From Notolepis coatsorum (Eukaryota > Chordata > Actinopteri > Aulopiformes > Paralepididae): DNA of 64,000 nucleotides. Position 1 is the first letter of the stretch, and every line of letters starts with the position of its first letter. The DNA is taken from NCBI GenBank assembly GCA_963971535.1, contig OZ020592.1, positions 127,435,186 to 127,499,185 of the forward strand, read 5' to 3'. The notes under the pieces were generated by a model that was not told the DNA's origin, did not search any database, and saw only the letters and a list, made by a program, of their open reading frames with translations. Position numbers and translations under genes: made by a program. This document shows positions 59,458-64,000 of this stretch, in pieces.

Positions 59458-59461
<4 letters not shown>

Positions 59462-59534
<73 letters not shown>
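59462..59534. repeat. (AT)n microsatellite, right of hAT-like unit
   Basis: About 36 AT units, mirroring 57619-57674 across the intervening unit. Confidence 0.93.
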
Positions 59535-59537
<3 letters not shown>

Positions 59538-59767
59538 TGCTGTATACAATCTGAATCCAAATACAGATATACATTTTGAATGGTGTCAGGCCCATGTTTG
59601 ATAGAAGGCATCTGCAGCATCCAGATATACATTTTGAACTTGGTATATAACTTTATACTGTAACAGGTATAATGGGAATAATACATTCGCCCCTGGTATG
59701 AACCAAAATCACCCCGCTCCTACTGTGCTTTGTACTTTATGTGACTTCTACTGTAACCATTCATTCA

Positions 59768-59773
<6 letters not shown>

Positions 59774-59860
<87 letters not shown>
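59774..59860. repeat. (TC)n microsatellite
   Basis: About 43 perfect TC units preceded by four CATT units. Confidence 0.96.
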
Positions 59861-59864
<4 letters not shown>

Positions 59865-60175
59865 GGAGCTGGTTACAGGAGAAGCGATGCTTTTAAGTGG
59901 AAACTGTTAAATGTCCTGTTGGGTGAAGTGAACATGGCAATATATCTTACAAGGAAAAACAAAATCGAAAGTGAAGTGGTTCAGGAGTTGACCAGTGTGT
60001 TTTTAGCAATGGTAAGAGCAAGGTGTTGAAGTCAGAGGTTCTGTGTAGGATCGTTAGTAACTGTCTAACTGCATATATAACTGTTTCCACTAGTAACTGT
60101 CTAACTGCATATATAACTGTTTCCACTAGAGGGCGCTCTAGGCGGAGCCACTCTGGAACACCACCAGGTGGCGAG

Positions 60176-60183
60176 TATAAATA
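60176..60183 (+). promoter_or_regulatory. LTR TATA box
   Basis: TATAAATA inside the copia LTR, about 88 bp upstream of the polyadenylation signal, as expected for the U3/R layout. Confidence 0.65.
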
Positions 60184-60263
60184 GAGATGTCTCCTTCCAT
60201 TCTTTCTCTTCCCCCCAGCCTCTCAGTGAGAGGAGAACTGTAGAACTGCTGCTCTGCCATGTG

Positions 60264-60273
60264 AATAAATAAA
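60264..60273 (+). terminator. LTR polyadenylation signal
   Basis: Overlapping AATAAATAAA in the copia LTR downstream of the TATA box. Confidence 0.6.
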
Positions 60274-60352
60274 CCACACCAGTTAAGGCTCAAGATAGAA
60301 ACCATGCCTCTTGACCACATTATTGTCGCCCTATAGCCGGATTCTGTCAACA

Positions 60353-60366
60353 GGTTATGGGCCCAG
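60353..60366 (+). promoter_or_regulatory. Copia primer site for initiator tRNA-Met anticodon arm
   Basis: Immediately after the LTR the sequence is GGTTATGGGCCCAG. This is complementary to CTGGGCCCATAACC, the anticodon stem-loop of animal initiator tRNA-Met. Drosophila copia is known to prime from a fragment of this tRNA ending in the anticodon region, so the site suggests the same half-tRNA priming. Confidence 0.8.
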
Positions 60367-60496
60367 ATAACGCCGGGGCGAAATAATAAGGGTAGCAAGC
60401 TTAGCTAAAGTATATGCTAGGTTAGCGCCGGGAGCACTGCGTGGCTAGACGCTAGGCCAACAAGAGCTAAAGCTACGCCTACCACCAACGAAGAGA

Positions 60497-61305
60497 ATGG
60501 AAAACAAGGGAAGGGGCAAATGGCCCTCATTCAATGTAAAAGCAGAGGACTACGAGCTCTGGGAAGAGCGCATGCTATGCTGCATGCACGGTGCATGACT
60601 GAAGGAGACGATCCTGGCAGCCCCCATGGGAGAACTGAAGGCGGAAGAGCAAGCCCTGGACGACCAGCGTAACGCAGACGCGTACTGTGAGTTAGCGCCG
60701 CTGCTCGACGACACCAGCTTGAGGCTGATATTCCGCGACACTAAAGACCAAGGCCGAGAAAGCCTGGAGGTGTTGAGAGAGCATTACATCGGGCGAGGAA
60801 GACCCTGAGTCGTGGCCCTCTACATAGCACTAACGGCCCTGAGGAAGGGGCACACCGAGAGTGTGACCGAATACGTCAACAGAGCGGAGCAAATCACAAC
60901 GCCATTGAGGAGTGCCGGAGAAGCACCAAGCGATGGACTAATGATGGCGATGATGATGAGAGGACTACCGGAGCTGTACAAACCGTTCACACACTGGTAA
61001 CACACGGTTCAACGGACATGACGCTGGGCCAGTTCAAGGCTAAGTTAAGAAACTTCGAGGCCTCAGAAGATATCCACCCAGTCGCCACGGAGGCGGGAGA
61101 GAGGGTGCTAAAGGCCCGAGCGACGCCAAGGGAGAGGACCAGGACTGCGACGGAACTGGCGTGTTGGCGATGCGGAGAGAAAGGCCATCAGAGAAGCGAC
61201 TGCACAAAGACTGTCTGGTGTAGCTTCTGCAAATCCACGGGGCACACAGACAGAGCGTGCATGAAGAAACACAACCAGAGCGCGCGATACACGCATGGGC
61301 AATAG
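60497..61305 (+). pseudogene. gag: Copia gag with stops and a frameshift
   Basis: It starts MENKGRGKWPSFNVKAEDYE, the usual copia-type Gag N-terminus. The Gag/UBN2-like core follows (AYCELAPLLDDTSLRLIF, SLEVLREHYIGRGRP, ESVTEYVNRAEQITTPL). Two TGA stops interrupt it (60594 and 60806; both fit CGA-to-TGA changes). A one-base loss near 60994 shifts the frame. Then TLGQFKAKLRNFE and two zinc knuckles follow, CWRCGEKGHQRSDC and CSFCKSTGHTDRAC. The block ends at an in-frame TAG (61303-61305), after which the same frame stays open into pol. Confidence 0.88.
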
Positions 61306-61460
61306 GACGGCCATGGACGAGACGGCGGCCATGGACAAGACGGAAGCCACGGACAAAATGGCGGCCACGGACAAAATGGCGGCTACGGACAAGATGGCGG
61401 CTACGGACAAGAAGACGGCTGTGGACAGGATGACGGCAGCGGACACGATGGCGGCGACGG
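61306..61460 (+). repeat. 18-bp coding repeat between gag and pol
   Basis: GGCCACGGACAAAATGGC-type units repeat about eight times and encode GHGQDG/GYGQDG cycles, a Gly/Gln-rich linker in frame with both gag knuckles and protease. ATGs recur in another phase and create a spurious small frame (MDKTEATDKMAATDK). Confidence 0.8.
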
Positions 61461-63393
61461 TCGACGTGAGACGGATCGAGACGACACCCGGAGAATAACG
61501 AGACAAGAAGACTGCGCTTTCGGGGCGCGGACGGCGTGCATCGCCGGACCGGCCCAGCTGCAGCGAGCCCAGAGAAGGGGACTGATCGTGGACACAGGTG
61601 CGTTGTCCCATGTCATCAACGACAGGAGTCGGTTCAAGAACTTTGACGACACTTTCCACCCGGAGAGGCACAGCATGGAGCTGGCAGACGGGAGACGCAC
61701 CTATGGATTGGCGCAAGAGAGAGGAGACGCACAGGTATGCCTCATGGACAGTAAGGGGCGCCGGCATACGGTGACGTTAAAGAACGCTTTCTACGTACCA
61801 TCGTTCCCACAAGGACTATTCTCTGTAATAGCTGCTACTGCAAGCGGTGCCAAGGTATTCTTCGATAAAGGTAAACATGTTCTTGTAGAACCTGACGGTA
61901 CACGGTTTGACATAAAGATGTACCAGAGAATATATTATCTGCAAATGGAGTGTAATGACAACGACAAGTGTAATGATCATAATGATATGTGTAGCGTGAC
62001 GGCCGGTCATGATATTCAGACATGGCACAAGATTATGGGTCATTGTAATTACGAGGATTTACTGAAACTGCAAGTAGTGACAGAAGGCATGCACATTGAA
62101 GGTGAAAAGCGTAGACCTGACAAAAATTGTGCAGTGTGCAAAACGGGGAAGTTTACTCAACCGAGATACAGAAATCCCGCAGAGAAAGTAAGGGTACCAC
62201 TTTCATTAGTTGACACGGACCTAGCCGGCCCAGTAAGCAACGAGTCCATAGGAGGCTTTAGATATGTACAGTCTTTTACAGATGTGTGCACAGGGGCAGT
62301 GTTTGTTTACTTTCTCAAAGCAAAGAGTGACACACTCCAGGCCACGGAGAAATTCCTGGCAGACGTAGCCCCTTATGGTAACGTAGGATGCTTGAGGTCC
62401 GACAATGAAACCGAGTTCACAAACAGAGAGTTCCAATCACTGTTGAGAAGGTACAAGATAAGACACGAGACGTCCCGTCCATATCCCCCACACCAGAACC
62501 GGGTGGCAGAGAGGGAATGGCGCACCCTTTTCGAAATGGCTAGGTGTAAGCTAGTAGATAGTAACTTACCTAAGAGCCTATGGCATTATGTGGTGCAAGA
62601 AGCCGCTTACACCAGAAACGGGTGCTTTAATAAGCACTCGGGCACCATCCTGTATACAGCGCTGACATGATAGAAGTGTAATCTAGCCAGAATGCACCGA
62701 TTTGGATCAGTGTGTTATGCGTACCCGCAGGACAGGGGAAAGCCCGAGTCCAGAGGTGTAAAAGGATTTTTCGTAGGACACGACAAGGGAAGCCCCGCTT
62801 TCCTAGTTTATCATCCCGGTAACGGGAGAGTGCAGAAACACATGCTAGTCAAGTTTGTCACAAAGGCAACATGTGAGAGCGAGACACAGACAGAGGAGCC
62901 AGAGCTGGACTCCAGAGTAAGGGGTGTAGAAACAGAGACACATCAGCCCAGTGTACATAGTATGGTCGTGCAGGCAGACAGTCAGCAACCCCCAGAGGAC
63001 GATGACGAGGAGCACCCGAGGGTGACGTCAAGTGCCCCAAGCAGTGGGAAGTATCCCTCAAGGGAACACAAACCCCCAAAGTATCTGACAGACTATGCCC
63101 GAAAAGGGAGTGACGACGAGGACAGTACACCTACCCCCGTTGATTACTACTACAGGATAGTCAGTGGGGTAACCCTGACCTTTAAAGAGGTCACATTGTC
63201 CCCCGAAGAGGGCATACAGACAGTGGGAGGGAAATGGGTGTATTCAACCAAGTTACCAGAGGGCAGACAGACAGTGGGAGGGAAATGGGTGTATTCAATC
63301 CAGGAGGGTATTGAAGGCCACGACAAATACAAAGTATGGTTAGTAGAAAATTGCTTAAATGCTGAAGGAGGGTATCCCATGTTTAAATACTGA
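61461..63393 (+). pseudogene. pol: Copia pol: protease, integrase, start of RT
   Basis: One frame carries the protease LIVDTGALSHVI (DTG at 61588) and a GAG-pre-integrase zinc module (WHKIMGH... CAVC, His-x4-His then Cys-x2-Cys). The integrase core has Asp at 62218, Asp at 62401 and Glu at 62509, an exact D-x35-E spacing, so the catalytic residues are intact. Adjacent TGA and TAG stops follow at 62668-62673. The same frame resumes with MHRFGSVCYAYPQDRGKPESRGVKGFFVGHD and an acidic linker. The RT start VGGKWVYS is tandemly duplicated (51-bp repeat at 63217 and 63268), and the frame stops at 63391. The RT palm is absent. Confidence 0.9.
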
Positions 63394-63738
63394 AGGAGGG
63401 TAGCTACACTGCCTAGATGCAGGAGGATGATATTCTAAGTTTAAATACGGGAGGAGTAGAATCCATGTCTAAATACTGAAATGGATCCTATGTTTAATTC
63501 CATGTTAAAGTACAGATGTGTCCATGTCTAAATACTGAAATGGATCCTATGTTTAATCCCATGTTTAACTACAGAGGTGGATGACTTACCATGTTCTCAA
63601 TGATGTAACTATGTGGGAGAGACCCTGGAACGTTTAGACATGTAACAATGTAGATCAAGGGAAACACCATGTGATCAAAAACTAGACTATCAGGAGGATG
63701 CTTAGAAACTGACAGATGTGAAAATGTACAGATAAGCT
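63394..63738 (+). other. Degenerate repeats where the RT core should be
   Basis: AT-rich phrases such as CATGTCTAAATACTGAAATG and GATCCTATGTTTAAT recur imperfectly at about 63375-63575. No RT motif (YVDD etc.) is found in any frame, although RT should lie between the RT start and RNase H. This looks like a deletion filled or replaced by local repeats. Confidence 0.6.
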
Positions 63739-64000
63739 GTGGGTAGCCTCATTTATTTAACAGTGTGTACCCGCCCTGACCGATGGTTTGTAGTGAGTAG
63801 ACTGTCACAGTATTTTGCTGACCCCACAGAGGAGCATTTGGATTACAGCCAAACATGTCTTTTGTTATCCTAAATGTACAGCAGAGAAACAACTGTGTTT
63901 CAGAAAGAGCAGCGAGGGTCTAGGGCTTAAAGCCCACAGTGATGCAGACAAGGCACTATCAACTTGCCGAATATATGGTTCTAGCTATGATCATACGGGA
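63739..64000 (+). pseudogene. Copia RNase H region fragment, frameshifted
   Basis: VGSLIYLTVCTRPD, then VVSRLSQYFADPTEEH, matches the conserved post-RT/RNase H region of copia elements. A frameshift near 63855 is needed before TAEKQLCFRKSSEGLGLKAH followed by SDAD, which holds the first RNase H Asp motif. A stop lies in the first frame, so the region is non-functional. It continues past the window end. Confidence 0.82.

Larger units (their letters stand above)
57675..59461. mobile_element. hAT-like unit inserted in an AT repeat
   Basis: The left end TAGAGCTGGGC matches the right end reversed (TAGAGCTGGGC). It is flanked by ATATATAT on both sides; that is consistent with an 8-bp duplication but not diagnostic inside an AT repeat. 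The interior is a mosaic: a 195-bp tandem duplication, a LINE 3' fragment, a 42-bp minisatellite and a gypsy gag fragment. No hAT transposase is present. Confidence 0.55.
60024..60352 (+). repeat. Copia 5' LTR
   Basis: 329 bp with TGTTGA...TCAACA inverted ends. It contains a 36-bp direct duplication (TAGTAACTGTCTAACTGCAT... at 60055 and 60091), a TATA box and a polyadenylation signal in the proper order. The 3' LTR is not in the window for comparison. Confidence 0.8.
60024..64000 (+). mobile_element. Ty1/copia retrotransposon, decayed, runs off the window
   Basis: In order: 5' LTR (60024-60352), initiator-tRNA primer site, gag, protease, integrase, remains of RT, RNase H. Protease-integrase-RT-RNase H is the gene order of Ty1/copia, with integrase before RT. 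The element is broken by stops and frameshifts in gag, two adjacent stops after the integrase core, and replacement of the RT core. The 3' LTR lies beyond the window. Confidence 0.9.

Noticed and set aside
61295..61498. Separate small protein with MDKTEATDKMAATDK repeats
   Set aside because: It is a shifted-frame reading of the Gly/Gln linker repeat between copia gag and pol.

Overview
This window looks like repeat-dominated chromosomal DNA from a ray-finned (teleost) fish. The signs are long (GT)n/(CA)n/(TC)n microsatellites, tRNA-derived SINEs, fish-type non-LTR retrotransposons, several hAT families with 8-bp target duplications, TTAA-inserting DNA transposons, a Ty3/gypsy element and a Ty1/copia element. 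I cannot name the species. I found no intact host gene. Almost every long open frame is transposon-derived or an artefact of tandem repeats.

Layout. 1-2.6 kb: GA-rich minisatellite, microsatellites, and a 46-bp minisatellite hit by hAT elements. 2.6-7.3 kb: transposon fragments, a tRNA-SINE, a possible solo LTR and a decayed hAT transposon (5185-6837) with BED-type transposase remnants. 6.9-10.3 kb: a four-level nest. A LINE 3' region is split by a piggyBac-like TTAA element (7324-10155), which is split by a Kolobok-like TTAA element (8184-10082). That element carries a P2X7-type cysteine-rich mini-gene (+) and a THAP zinc-finger exon (-), and it also contains a second 3' fragment of the same LINE family. 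12.0-21.7 kb: about 480 copies of a 19-bp repeat, holding two copies of one hAT MITE that were multiplied with the array. 22.1-23.1 kb: a hAT MITE containing a SINE. 24.2-28.2 kb: a full-length-scale but dead LINE whose endonuclease segment is triplicated. 28.6-46.1 kb: about 300 copies of a 58-bp repeat with higher-order structure. 46.3-51.7 kb: microsatellites, minisatellites, a LINE fragment and piggyBac-like MITE sequence.

51,711-57,573 is a Ty3/gypsy element on the minus strand with two 679-bp LTRs, a CCCTG target duplication, a tRNA-Pro-like primer site and an intact gag. Most of its pol is deleted, and a truncated LINE is inserted in what remains. 57.7-59.5 kb is a hAT-like unit that has acquired a 42-bp minisatellite and a gypsy gag fragment. 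From 60,024 to the window end lies a decayed Ty1/copia element. It has a 5' LTR, a primer site matching the initiator tRNA-Met anticodon arm, gag, protease and a D,D35E integrase. Its RT core has been replaced, and its RNase H runs off the edge.

The most unusual system is the nested TTAA element carrying P2X7-like and THAP exons. The large arrays with built-in MITE and higher-order markers are the next most informative features. Family assignments rest on motifs, termini and target-site duplications read by eye, not on database searches.
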